In this document: one piece after another, positions 15,576-22,926 of the stretch
Layout: every line of letters begins with the position of its first letter
How positions within the stretch are numbered: the first letter of the stretch is position 1
Source of the DNA: VFMC01 sp037130535
Lineage (GTDB): Bacteria > Actinomycetota > Acidimicrobiia > Acidimicrobiales > Ilumatobacteraceae
DNA: 29,160 nt
Direction of reading: 5' to 3'
Assembly: GCA_037130535.1 (NCBI GenBank)
Contig: JBAXSU010000017.1
Span: 1-29,160 of the forward strand
The notes under the pieces: generated by a model
The model's database searches: none
What the model was told of the DNA's origin: nothing
The model's input: the letters and a program-made list of their open reading frames with translations, nothing else
Position numbers and translations under genes: made by a program

Positions 15576-17519
15576 ATGACACGTGCCGACGTCCGGGTGC
15601 ACACCACGGTGTGCACGCTCGACTGCCCGGATGCCTGCTCGCTGTCGGTCACCGTCACCGACGGCCGCATCACCGACATCGACGCGGCACCCGACAACCC
15701 GCACACCCAGGGCTGGATCTGCGCCAAGGTGAAACGGCACGCCGAGCGGGTGTACGCGCCCGAACGGGTACTCACGCCACTGGTGCGCATCGGGTCGAAG
15801 GGGTCGGGCGAGTTCCGGCCGTGCTCGTGGGACGAGGCCCTCGACCTGGTGGCCGGCCGCATCCGCGCCACCATCGACTCGGTCGGTCCCGACGGGGTGG
15901 TGGGGTTCACCTACAACTCGTCGTCGCCACACCTCGAGCAGTCGAGTGGCACCGAGATGCTGTTCGCCGCGTTGGGCGCCACCGAGGTGGCGCCCACCAT
16001 CTGTGCCGCCACGGCCGGCGCTGCCTGGGAGAGCGTGTTCGGCTCGATGGCCTCAGCCGAGCCCACACAGGTGGTCGATTCGAAATTGGTGGTGGTGTGG
16101 GGTGCCAACCCGACGGTGTCGAACACCCACTTCCCACCGCTGGTGCAGCAGGCCGTCGACCGCGGTGCGCGTGTGGTGGTGGTCGATCCGCGTCGCACCG
16201 CCATGGCTCAGCGCGCCCACCTGCATCTCGCCGTGCGGCCCGGCACCGACGTTGCGCTGGCTCTCGCGCTGGCCCACCACTGGCACGACCAGGGCAGGCT
16301 CGACGACGCGTTCCTGGCCCGGCACGCCGACGGTGTCGACGAGTTCCTGTCCGCAGCGCAGGAGTGGACGCTCGACCGGGCCGCCGAGGTGTGCGGCCTG
16401 GCAGCCGACGACATCGCCACGCTGGCCGAGTGGTGGGCCGACACCCGTCCGGCGATGCTGCGCATCGGATGGGGTCAAGAGCGCAGCGCCAACGGCGGTG
16501 CCGCGTGCCGGGCAGTGCTGGCCCTGCCGGTGCTGCTCGGCCAGTTCGGCACGCCCGGCAGCGGGGTGATCGGATCAACCCGGGTGCCCGGGGTGCACCT
16601 CGACCGCCGCTGGCCACAGTTCGACGCGACCGAGCGGCGCAGCGTGAACCTCCACGAGGTGGGTAGCTGGCTGGCCCCGGGCAGCGACGACCCGTGCCAG
16701 GTGCTGGTGGTACAGGGTGCGAACCCGGTGGTGATGTGTCCCGACCAGACTGCGGTCATCGCTGCCTTCTCGCGCGACGACGTCTTCACCGTGGTGCACG
16801 AACAGGTGCTCACCGACACGACCCGCTACGCCGACGTGGTGCTGCCAGCCACCACCGCGTTCGAGATCGACGATGTGATGACCAGTTACGGCACGCACGC
16901 GGTGCAGCCGGTGCTGGCAGTCATCGACCGGGTTGGCGAGAGTCGCTCGAACGACGAGTTCGGTTTGGCGCTCGCCACCCGCCTGGGCATGGCGTGGGCC
17001 GCCGAGGTGCCCACCGGTGCCGCTGCCCGGGCCGCGGTGATCGACGATGCCGGCCCGCGCCAGGTCGAGGTGGCTTGCACCCAGTTCGTCGACACGCTGC
17101 CGTTCGACGGCCGGGCGCGCCTGGTCGACCCGGTGCATGGAGCGCCCCGCTACGTCGCGCCGGATTCGCCGTTCCCTCTGGCGCTCATCACGCCCGCCAC
17201 ATCGCGGTTGGTGAACTCGATGTTCGGCGAGTTCCAGAGTCCAGAGCCCACGGTGCTGTTGCACCCGGTCGACGCCGTTGCCCGCGGCCTGACGGTGGGC
17301 GACGACGTGGCGGTGGCGAACGACCTCGGTGAGGTGCGGGCCCGGCTCGAGGTGGGCGACGCCACACGGCCCGGCGTTGTCGTGATGGCCAAGGGCATCT
17401 GGCTCGGCCGCCATACCGACGGACGAGGCGTGAACGTGCTCACCCCGGCGACGTCCGATGTGCTGGCCGACGGTGCCTGTTTCAACGATGCCCGGGTCGA
17501 GGTGCGCCGGGCTGAGTGA
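15576..17519 (+). CDS. Molybdopterin-dependent oxidoreductase with Fe4S4 cluster
   Basis: This 647-residue member of the DMSO-reductase/formate-dehydrogenase superfamily carries a bis-MGD cofactor and one iron-sulphur cluster. The cluster ligands are Cys13, Cys17, Cys21 and Cys49 (VCTLDCPDACSLSV, then GWICAKV). Cofactor-binding blocks are FTYNSSSPHLEQ, VVVWGANPTVSNTHF, VVVVDPRRTAMAQRAHLHL, RPGTDVALALALAHHW, LVVQGANPVVMCPDQ, YADVVLPATTAFEIDD and a C-terminal molydopterin dinucleotide-binding domain (SMFGEFQSPEPTVLLHPVDA). It lacks a twin-arginine signal, so a cytoplasmic location is expected. ATG 15576 is chosen because the Cys cluster follows closely and a -10 box sits 7 nt upstream; the in-frame start 36 nt earlier is not supported. 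No electron-transfer partner is adjacent, so the substrate is unknown; thiosulphate/polysulphide-reductase-like or formate-dehydrogenase-like activity is possible. Confidence 0.9.
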   Translation: MTRADVRVHTTVCTLDCPDACSLSVTVTDGRITDIDAAPDNPHTQGWICAKVKRHAERVYAPERVLTPLVRIGSKGSGEFRPCSWDEALDLVAGRIRATIDSVGPDGVVGFTYNSSSPHLEQSSGTEMLFAALGATEVAPTICAATAGAAWESVFGSMASAEPTQVVDSKLVVVWGANPTVSNTHFPPLVQQAVDRGARVVVVDPRRTAMAQRAHLHLAVRPGTDVALALALAHHWHDQGRLDDAFLARHADGVDEFLSAAQEWTLDRAAEVCGLAADDIATLAEWWADTRPAMLRIGWGQERSANGGAACRAVLALPVLLGQFGTPGSGVIGSTRVPGVHLDRRWPQFDATERRSVNLHEVGSWLAPGSDDPCQVLVVQGANPVVMCPDQTAVIAAFSRDDVFTVVHEQVLTDTTRYADVVLPATTAFEIDDVMTSYGTHAVQPVLAVIDRVGESRSNDEFGLALATRLGMAWAAEVPTGAAARAAVIDDAGPRQVEVACTQFVDTLPFDGRARLVDPVHGAPRYVAPDSPFPLALITPATSRLVNSMFGEFQSPEPTVLLHPVDAVARGLTVGDDVAVANDLGEVRARLEVGDATRPGVVVMAKGIWLGRHTDGRGVNVLTPATSDVLADGACFNDARVEVRRAE

Positions 17520-17541
17520 CTTGCGCACCCCACTCGACACG

Positions 17542-17559
17542 TGTAAGGCTTGCTTTACA
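17542..17559. promoter_or_regulatory. Inverted-repeat operator candidate upstream of the iron permease
   Basis: TGTAAGGCTTGCTTTACA is an 18-bp near-palindrome: seven of eight arm positions pair around a central TT. It lies about 50 bp upstream of the FTR1-type permease start. The core TAAGGCTTnC resembles part of actinobacterial DtxR/IdeR iron boxes (about 12 of 19 positions against TTAGGTAAGGCTTACCTAA by eye). Iron-responsive repression is inferred from the match and from the downstream gene. No regulator is encoded nearby. Confidence 0.45.
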
Positions 17560-17611
17560 TCACCGGGTAGGGACCCCTGAACTGGTGACCTGACTGCCGA
17601 CTGGAGTGGAC

Positions 17612-18475
17612 ATGGGTGCGAGCTTTCTGATCACACTGCGCGAGGGCCTCGAGATCTCGCTCGTGCTGGCCATCGTGCTGGCCTACCTCGCAAAGACCGG
17701 TCGTCGGTCGCTGTTCCCCGCGGTGGCCGTGGGCGCCAGCATCGCCGCCCTGGTGTGCATCGTGGCGGGTGTGGCCTTCCATCTCGCCGTCGGCGAGTTC
17801 GAGGGCAAGGCCGAGCAGGCAATCGAGGGCACCCTCGCCATCATCGCCGCTGCAGTGCTCACCTGGATGATCTTCTGGATGCGCAAGAACGCGCGCAGCA
17901 TGTCGGCCGAACTGCACGGCAAACTCGATGCCGCAGCCAGCTCCTCGGCCACGGCCGTCGGCCTCGTCGCTTTCGGTGCCGTCGCCCGTGAAGGGTTCGA
18001 GACCGTTCTGTTCCTGCTCGGCGCCGAGACCGGTTCGTCGTCGGGCGCGTCGGTCGTGGTGGGCGGTCTGCTGGGCCTCGCCGTGTCGGCCGTGCTGGGC
18101 GTGATGGTGTACCGCGGTGGCAGCAACTTGAACCTGCGGCGCTTCTTCCAGATCACCGGTGCGCTGCTCATCTTGTTCGCCGCCGGCCTGTTCGCCAAGG
18201 CCGTGCACGAGTTCCGCGAACTCCTCGGCGTCGAGGGCTGGCTGGCCGAGCCGTCGTGGGTGGTCGAGTCGGGCCCGTTCGCCAGCGGCTGGTTCTACGA
18301 CTTCCTGGCGGGCGTGTTCGGCTGGTCGAGCGACCCCGAGCGCATCCGTGTCATCGCCTACTTCGCGTACCTCGTGCCGGTGTCGATCGCGTTCTTCGTC
18401 GGTGGCCGCCAGTCGTCGTCCGCCACGACCGCTCCGACCGGTACACCCACCCCGAAGGTGCCCGCCTCGGTGTGA
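17612..18475 (+). CDS. FTR1-family high-affinity iron permease
   Basis: This 287-residue polytopic membrane protein is related to yeast Ftr1 and bacterial EfeU, which move ferric iron using acidic REGxE motifs. Both diagnostic motifs are present: LREGLEISLVLAIV near the N-terminus and VAREGFETVLFLLGAE at about residues 125-140. About seven hydrophobic segments follow the EfeU layout. The usual partners EfeO and EfeB, or a multicopper ferroxidase, are absent from the window. ATG 17612 is chosen because GGAG (17603-17606) lies 5 nt upstream; the GTG at 17606 is less well spaced. Unlike many neighbours it has a proper ribosome binding site and an upstream operator-like palindrome, consistent with regulated expression. 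The C-terminus is a short Thr/Pro-rich tail. Confidence 0.9.
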   Translation: MGASFLITLREGLEISLVLAIVLAYLAKTGRRSLFPAVAVGASIAALVCIVAGVAFHLAVGEFEGKAEQAIEGTLAIIAAAVLTWMIFWMRKNARSMSAELHGKLDAAASSSATAVGLVAFGAVAREGFETVLFLLGAETGSSSGASVVVGGLLGLAVSAVLGVMVYRGGSNLNLRRFFQITGALLILFAAGLFAKAVHEFRELLGVEGWLAEPSWVVESGPFASGWFYDFLAGVFGWSSDPERIRVIAYFAYLVPVSIAFFVGGRQSSSATTAPTGTPTPKVPASV

Positions 18476-18487
18476 CAGGCTGCGGCG

Positions 18488-19579
18488 GTGATCGTCGCTC
18501 GCATCGCCGCCATCGTCGCCGGGGTCGCGCTTTTGCTGGTCACGCTCGGCTCGGCGATCAAGACCATCGTGGTGCCACGCGGGTACCTCACCCGCATCAC
18601 CCGCACCCACTTCATCCTGCTCGGCAAGCTGTTCCGGCGGCTGGCGTCGCCCTCGCGGTCGTTCGCTGATCGCGACCGCATCATGTCGTACTACGCGCCG
18701 TTCGGTCTGCTCGCCCTTCCCGCGGTGTGGGTGACGCTCATCATCGTCGCCTTCACCGCCATCTTCTGGGGCACCGGTGTCGACCCGATCGGCGAGGCGT
18801 TCGTCACCAGCGGCTCGTCGTTGCTGACGCTGGGCTTCGTGCGTCCCGACGGGGTGGGGCGAGTGACGCTCGCCTTCGTCGAGGCCGGGTTCGGGTTGGC
18901 CATCGTGTCGTTGCTCATCTCGTACCTGCCCACCATCTACGGATCGTTCAGCCGTCGTGAGGCGCTGGTGGCCATGCTCGAGACCCGGGCCGGCCTGCCC
19001 CCGTCGCCGGCCACGATGCTCATCCGCTACCGCGCCATCGGCATGCTCGATTACATCGACGACGATCTGTTCCACCCGTGGGAGACATGGTTCCTCGAGT
19101 TGGAGGAGAGCCACACCAGCCAGCCGGCGCTGCCGTTCTTCCGGTCGCCGCACCCCGAACGCAGTTGGATCACGGCGGCCGGCTGCGTGCTCGACTGCGC
19201 TGCGCTGACCGCCAGCGTGCTCGACGACTGCGGTGCCATCCGTGGGCCGCTGACGGTGCGCACCGGCTTCCTGGCCCTGCGCCGCATCGCCGATGTGTTC
19301 GGTGTGCCCTACCGTGCCGACCCGGCGCCCACCGACCCGATCTCGGTCACCCGGGCCGAGTTCGATGCGCTGTGCGACGAACTCGCGGCGGCGGGCCTGG
19401 TGCTACGCGCCGACCGCGACCAGGCCTGGCGCGACTACGCCGGCTGGCGAGTGAACTACGACGATGTGCTGCTCATCTTGTGCGGCATGGTGATGGCGCC
19501 GCCGGCGCGGTGGTCGTCGGACCGAGTGGGCGACTACCGCCCCCGTCTGCGGCGGTCGAAGTTCACACCGCCAGCGTGA
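18488..19579 (+). CDS. Channel-like membrane protein with degenerate K+ filter
   Basis: This 363-residue protein has an N-terminal hydrophobic helix (about 6-27), a second at about 72-95, a pore-loop-like segment IGEAFVTSGSSLLTLGF (101-117) and a third helix (about 125-148). A soluble domain of roughly 210 residues rich in charged and aromatic positions follows. The layout and the loop resemble the two-TM ion-channel superfamily. The canonical TVGYG filter is replaced by TLGF at 114-117, so potassium selectivity cannot be assumed. The start is GTG 18488, 12 nt after the iron-permease stop; there is no clear ribosome binding site, suggesting co-transcription with the permease. Its 3' end overlaps the convergent rhomboid gene by 17 nt. 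The gene is certain; the channel function is an inference from the loop. Confidence 0.75.
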   Translation: MIVARIAAIVAGVALLLVTLGSAIKTIVVPRGYLTRITRTHFILLGKLFRRLASPSRSFADRDRIMSYYAPFGLLALPAVWVTLIIVAFTAIFWGTGVDPIGEAFVTSGSSLLTLGFVRPDGVGRVTLAFVEAGFGLAIVSLLISYLPTIYGSFSRREALVAMLETRAGLPPSPATMLIRYRAIGMLDYIDDDLFHPWETWFLELEESHTSQPALPFFRSPHPERSWITAAGCVLDCAALTASVLDDCGAIRGPLTVRTGFLALRRIADVFGVPYRADPAPTDPISVTRAEFDALCDELAAAGLVLRADRDQAWRDYAGWRVNYDDVLLILCGMVMAPPARWSSDRVGDYRPRLRRSKFTPPA

Positions 19580-20459
19580 GGGCCACGCTGCCCACCACCG
19601 ACACGAGAATCACGGCCGCCGGCACGGCGAAGACTTGCCAGGCAGGCCCTGTGCGGCGGTGACGCGGCGCCAGCATGAACCAGCCGCAGATCGCTCCGGC
19701 GGCGGCGCCGCCGAGGTGACCGCCGATGGAGATGCCCGAGATGGCGAACGTGAGCACCAGGTTCAAGATGAGCGTGGTGCCGATACCGGTGCGGAAGATG
19801 TTGATGCCCTGGCGATGCATGCCGATGGCTGCTGCCGCCATCAGGCCGAACACCGCGCCCGATGCGCCGCCGGTGATGCTGCGGCTGTCGCCGTTGAGGA
19901 TGAGCACACCGAACGAGCCGCCCAGCAGACCAGCCGCGTACAGCAGCCCGAAGCCCAACCGGCCGAGCGCCCGCTCGAGGATCTGGCCGAGTTGGTACAG
20001 CAGCAACATGTTGAAGCCGATGTGGATGAACCCGAAGTGGAGGAATCCGGAGGTGACCAGGCGATACCACTCGTGGGTGACCGAGAGGAGCAGTTTGTTC
20101 AGCCCCAGCCGGAACTGCATCTCGGTGATGCCGCCGCCACCGGTGAGCGACTTCGGGTCGGCGATGGCGACGAGCACGAACACCGCCACATTCATGGCGA
20201 TGAGCACCTTGGTGACCAGCATCAACTGACCGGCGTTCCAGTAGGTGGCGCGGGTGCGAGCGTCGGGACGGCTGGCCTTGGCACAGTCGACGCAGTGCGA
20301 ACCGACGGCGGCCTGCACCAGGCACTCGCTGCAGGCCGACTTGCCGCAGCGGGTGCAACTGCGGCCCCCCTCGCGGTCGGGGTGCCGGTAGCAGCGCGAC
20401 AGGGGACCGGCCGACGCAGGCTGCGGAGCCGACGGGGGAGGCGGCGGAGGCAGGCTCAT
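19563..20459 (-). CDS. Rhomboid-family intramembrane serine protease with N-terminal zinc ribbon
   Basis: This 298-residue protein has a proline-rich start (PPPPPPSAPQP) and a cytoplasmic Cys-rich module with C23, C35, C38, C43, C46, C56 and C59 (CxxC pairs), probably a B-box-like or double zinc ribbon. The rhomboid membrane domain follows. Catalytic features are H146 and N150 in GFIHIGFNMLLL (oxyanion side), Ser200 in GGASGAVFG, and His248 in GGHLGGAAAG, so an active Ser-His dyad protease is expected. Rhomboids cleave transmembrane substrates within the bilayer. The ATG at 20459 lies 8 nt after a TAGCCT -10 box whose TAG is the stop codon of the upstream DUF971 gene. It is the last gene of a three-gene unit with the CPBP protease and DUF971. 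Confidence 0.93.
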   Translation of the reverse strand: MSLPPPPPPSAPQPASAGPLSRCYRHPDREGGRSCTRCGKSACSECLVQAAVGSHCVDCAKASRPDARTRATYWNAGQLMLVTKVLIAMNVAVFVLVAIADPKSLTGGGGITEMQFRLGLNKLLLSVTHEWYRLVTSGFLHFGFIHIGFNMLLLYQLGQILERALGRLGFGLLYAAGLLGGSFGVLILNGDSRSITGGASGAVFGLMAAAAIGMHRQGINIFRTGIGTTLILNLVLTFAISGISIGGHLGGAAAGAICGWFMLAPRHRRTGPAWQVFAVPAAVILVSVVGSVALTLAV

Positions 20460-20473
20460 CGTCGCTCAGGCTA
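20460..20473 (-). promoter_or_regulatory. Candidate internal leaderless promoter of the rhomboid gene
   Basis: Read on the minus strand, TAGCCT (20473 to 20468) is followed by 8 nt and then ATG at 20459. The first three bases TAG are the DUF971 stop codon. No Shine-Dalgarno is present. It would allow the rhomboid to be expressed apart from its upstream neighbours. Confidence 0.45.
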
Positions 20474-20830
20474 CCGAGGGTCGGTGTCGGGTACGGGGTC
20501 ACCCACCAGGCCGGCCACCATGCCGTTGTCCCACCAGCGGCGCAGCACCTCCCAGGCGTAGATGCCGGTGCTGTGCCCGTCGCTCCAGTCGATCGACAGT
20601 CCCCATGCACCGTTCAGTTCGGCATCGCGCACGCTGATCGTGTCGGGCATGCCCGGCCGAGGCCAGGCCACCTCACCGCGCTCGCGCCAGCCCCGGCACG
20701 AGGCGCAGGGGCACACGGCCCGCAATCCATCCACCGGGAACGTGCACACCTCTCCGTCGGCGAATGTGACCGTGATGGCCAGGTCGCGAACGATGTCGAT
20801 GTCGACGGGGGAGGAGGCGTCGGAACTCAT
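20471..20830 (-). CDS. DUF971-family protein (GBBH-like N-terminal domain)
   Basis: This 119-residue stand-alone DUF971 protein is related to the N-terminal domain of gamma-butyrobetaine hydroxylase and to proteins near iron-sulphur assembly genes. Diagnostic parts are VTFADGEVCTFPVDGLRAVCPCASCRGW, with a conserved CPCASC cysteine cluster likely to bind metal, and LSIDWSDGHSTGIYAWEVLRRW. The start is ATG 20830, which overlaps the stop of the upstream CPBP protease gene as ATGA, implying translational coupling. The precise role is unknown; Fe-S or metal handling is suggested for the family. It sits between two intramembrane protease genes. Confidence 0.9.
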   Translation of the reverse strand: MSSDASSPVDIDIVRDLAITVTFADGEVCTFPVDGLRAVCPCASCRGWRERGEVAWPRPGMPDTISVRDAELNGAWGLSIDWSDGHSTGIYAWEVLRRWWDNGMVAGLVGDPVPDTDPR

Positions 20831-21498
20831 GCCGGCGCAGATCCTGCGACGGCCACCCAGATGACGGTGATGTACACGAGCACGATGATGACACCGTTGT
20901 AGACCGTGTGCGCAGTCGTCGACTCGAGCGTCGCCGCCTGCCGCGACCCGGTGGCAGCGAACGCGCGCAGGTAGACCCACATGAAGTACGCGCCGCCGAT
21001 CGACAGCGCCAGGGCTGCCCCGAGGGGAATACCGATCAGCGCATGCACCATCCCGAACTGGACGGTCTTCAGCACCCGTCGCGCCGGGCTCCAGCGCTCG
21101 GCCCCAGCGCGGAAGATGCGTTCCTCGGCGTTGGCGAACAGCGGCAGCGCCGGCATCAGCATGGTCATGAACACCAGCGGCACGATCCACTCCCACGCCG
21201 TGCCGGCGGTGGCCTGCGACGAACCGAACACCGGGTTCCCATCGCCACCGAGCGCTGTCCACCACCCCCAGTCGAGGCCGGGCACCTGCATCGCCAGGGT
21301 GGCGGCAGCCAGCACGACGGCCAGCACGACGGGCACGGGCCACACGTGTCGCCAGCCCAGGCGGCTGCGCACCCCGGCGAGCACCGCTCGGCCCGACGGC
21401 CTGCGCGTGGCCCGCAGGCCGCCCACCAGTCGTGAAGTGATGAACCCCAGCACCACGACGGTGGCGAGGGTGGTGACCAGATCGGCGACGGCGAGCAA
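20827..21498 (-). CDS. CPBP-family (CAAX protease-like) intramembrane metalloprotease
   Basis: This 223-residue multi-pass membrane protein has the three glutamic-type/Rce1-like motifs of the CPBP (Abi) family: EERIFR (Glu125, Glu126, Arg130), FGMVH (Phe148, His152) and HTVYN (His197, Asn201). Such proteins process membrane substrates; some give bacteriocin self-immunity, but no bacteriocin gene is visible here. The start is placed at TTG 21498, 8 nt after a TACACT -10-like box; TTG leaderless starts are unusual, so a GTG about 14 codons further in is an alternative. It diverges from the acyl-CoA dehydrogenase gene and overlaps DUF971 downstream by ATGA. Confidence 0.85.
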   Translation of the reverse strand: MLAVADLVTTLATVVVLGFITSRLVGGLRATRRPSGRAVLAGVRSRLGWRHVWPVPVVLAVVLAAATLAMQVPGLDWGWWTALGGDGNPVFGSSQATAGTAWEWIVPLVFMTMLMPALPLFANAEERIFRAGAERWSPARRVLKTVQFGMVHALIGIPLGAALALSIGGAYFMWVYLRAFAATGSRQAATLESTTAHTVYNGVIIVLVYITVIWVAVAGSAPA

Positions 21499-21512
21499 GG
21501 CCGCCCAGTGTA
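21499..21512 (-). promoter_or_regulatory. Candidate -10 box for the CPBP protease operon
   Basis: On the minus strand TACACT (21512 to 21507) ends 8 nt before the TTG start at 21498, repeating the leaderless geometry seen elsewhere. No convincing -35 element was found. Confidence 0.4.
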
Positions 21513-21523
21513 CGAAGCACCGC

Positions 21524-21555
21524 TACAGTCGCCCCGGCAGGCGACGACACGGGGG
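21524..21555 (+). promoter_or_regulatory. Promoter -10 and ribosome binding site candidates of the acyl-CoA dehydrogenase gene
   Basis: TACAGT at 21524-21529 could serve as a -10 box, giving a leader of about 28 nt. A run of five G (about 21551-21555) lies 9 nt before ATG 21565 as a weak Shine-Dalgarno. This gene thus looks leadered, unlike several neighbours. Confidence 0.35.
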
Positions 21556-21564
21556 TACGTCACG

Positions 21565-22893
21565 ATGGCATGGGATTTCCAGACCGAACCGGAGTTCCAG
21601 GAGAAGCTCGACTGGATGCGCTCGTTCGTACGCGACGAGATCATCCCGCTCGAGGCGGTGTCCGACCTGTGGCGCAGCGCCGAGGGTCGTGCCCGGTTCA
21701 AGCAGCTCACCGACCCGCTGAAGGCCGAGGTGCGGCGCCAGGGCCTGTGGGCAGCGCACCTGCCGCCCGACATGGGCGGCCTCGGCTTCGGCCAGGTGAA
21801 GCTGGGCCTGATGCACGAGATCCTCGGGCAGTGCGTCTACGCGCCCAGCATCTTCGGCAACAACGCACCCGACAGTGGCAACGCTGAACTGCTGGCCGTG
21901 GGTGGCACACGCGAACAGCGCGAGCGCTGGATGCAGCCGCTGCTCGACGGCACCATCCGCAGTTGCTTCTCGATGACCGAACCCGGCGCCGGCGCCGACC
22001 CCACGCTGCTCAGCACCCAGGCGGTGCGCGACGGCGACGAGTGGGTGATCAACGGCCACAAGTGGTTCTCGTCGAACGCGTCGATCAGCGACCTCCTGAT
22101 CGTGATGGTGAAGACCGGCGACTACGAGACGCCGTACCGCAACTACTCGATGATCCTCGTGCCCACGAAGACGCCGGGCGTGAACATCGTGCGCGATGTG
22201 CCCACCATGGGCGAGCCCGATCACAAGACGGGCGAGCCGGGTGGCCACGCCGAGATCATCTACGACAACGTGCGTGTGCCGTTCGACCACATCGTCGGCG
22301 GCGAGGCAGGTATCGGCCAGGGGTTCGCCCTCGCTCAGAAGCGGCTCGGCCCGGGCCGCATCCACCACGCCATGCGCTGGCTCGGCCAGAGCCAGCGTGC
22401 ATTCGACCTGCTGTGCGAGCGGGCGCTCACCCGCTACACCCACGGTTCACTGCTGGCCGAGAAGCAGATGGTGCAGGACTGGATCGCCGAGAGCTACGCC
22501 GAGATGCAGGCGGCCCGGCTGCTCACCCTGCAGGCCGCGTGGAAGATGGACCAGTTGCACGCCGCGGGCAAGCACTACAGCGACGCCAGGGTCGAGATCG
22601 GCGTCATCAAGTTCTGGGGCGCGAAGGTGCTCTACAACGTCATCGACCGCGCCATCCAGATCCACGGCTCGCTCGGCTACACCACCGACCTGCCGCTCGA
22701 GGGCATGTACCGCGCCGCCCGTGCGGCCCGCATCTACGACGGGCCCGACGAGGTACACAAGGTCACCGTCGCCCGTCAGATCCTGAAGCGCTACCGCGGC
22801 AGCGAGCCGTCGATCGAGCACCTGCCCACCCGGCGGGCCGCGGCCATCGAGAAGTTCGGCGATGCCCTCGACGGCCTCGCCGTGAACTCCTGA
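21565..22893 (+). CDS. Acyl-CoA dehydrogenase (ACAD11/FadE-like)
   Basis: This 442-residue FAD-dependent acyl-CoA dehydrogenase would carry out the first step of fatty-acid beta-oxidation. It has an N-terminal helical domain (FQEKLDWMRSFVRDEIIPLE), the FAD/substrate motif CFSMTEPGAGADPT, VINGHKWFSSNAS, and the C-terminal motif IQIHGSLGYTTDLPLEGMYRA followed by RIYDGPDEVHK. DGPDE replaces the YEGT stretch that carries the catalytic Glu in medium-chain enzymes, a replacement typical of the ACAD10/11 group. ATG 21565 is chosen because family proteins begin near MAWDFQTEPEF; the GTG at 21508 would add an unconserved leader overlapping the promoter. It is convergent with the GGDEF-EAL gene, with 23 nt between the stops, and diverges from the CPBP gene. 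Confidence 0.92.
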   Translation: MAWDFQTEPEFQEKLDWMRSFVRDEIIPLEAVSDLWRSAEGRARFKQLTDPLKAEVRRQGLWAAHLPPDMGGLGFGQVKLGLMHEILGQCVYAPSIFGNNAPDSGNAELLAVGGTREQRERWMQPLLDGTIRSCFSMTEPGAGADPTLLSTQAVRDGDEWVINGHKWFSSNASISDLLIVMVKTGDYETPYRNYSMILVPTKTPGVNIVRDVPTMGEPDHKTGEPGGHAEIIYDNVRVPFDHIVGGEAGIGQGFALAQKRLGPGRIHHAMRWLGQSQRAFDLLCERALTRYTHGSLLAEKQMVQDWIAESYAEMQAARLLTLQAAWKMDQLHAAGKHYSDARVEIGVIKFWGAKVLYNVIDRAIQIHGSLGYTTDLPLEGMYRAARAARIYDGPDEVHKVTVARQILKRYRGSEPSIEHLPTRRAAAIEKFGDALDGLAVNS

Positions 22894-22911
22894 GCCCGGC
22901 GAGCTGCTGAG

Positions 22912-22926
22912 CCCGGTCAGACCGGG
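22912..22926. terminator. Short hairpin between convergent genes
   Basis: CCCGGT-CAG-ACCGGG is a perfect 6-bp stem with a 3-nt loop. It lies at the meeting point of the acyl-CoA dehydrogenase and GGDEF-EAL genes and includes the stop codon of the latter. There is no T-tract on either side, so termination is only a possibility. The 10-mer ctgagcccgg is also directly repeated here. Confidence 0.3.

Noticed and set aside
17539..17557. Calling the FTR1 upstream site a definite IdeR/DtxR box
   Set aside because: Only about 12 of 19 positions match by eye and the outer arms disagree, so it is kept as an unassigned operator candidate.
17555..19153. 532-codon minus-strand frame opposite the iron permease and channel genes
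   Set aside because: His/Asp/Glu/Arg-rich shadow composition with no motifs; both sense genes have clear membrane segments and REGxE motifs.
20827..21498. CPBP protease as a bacteriocin immunity protein
   Set aside because: No bacteriocin precursor, transporter or radical-SAM gene is present; the neighbours are DUF971 and a rhomboid.
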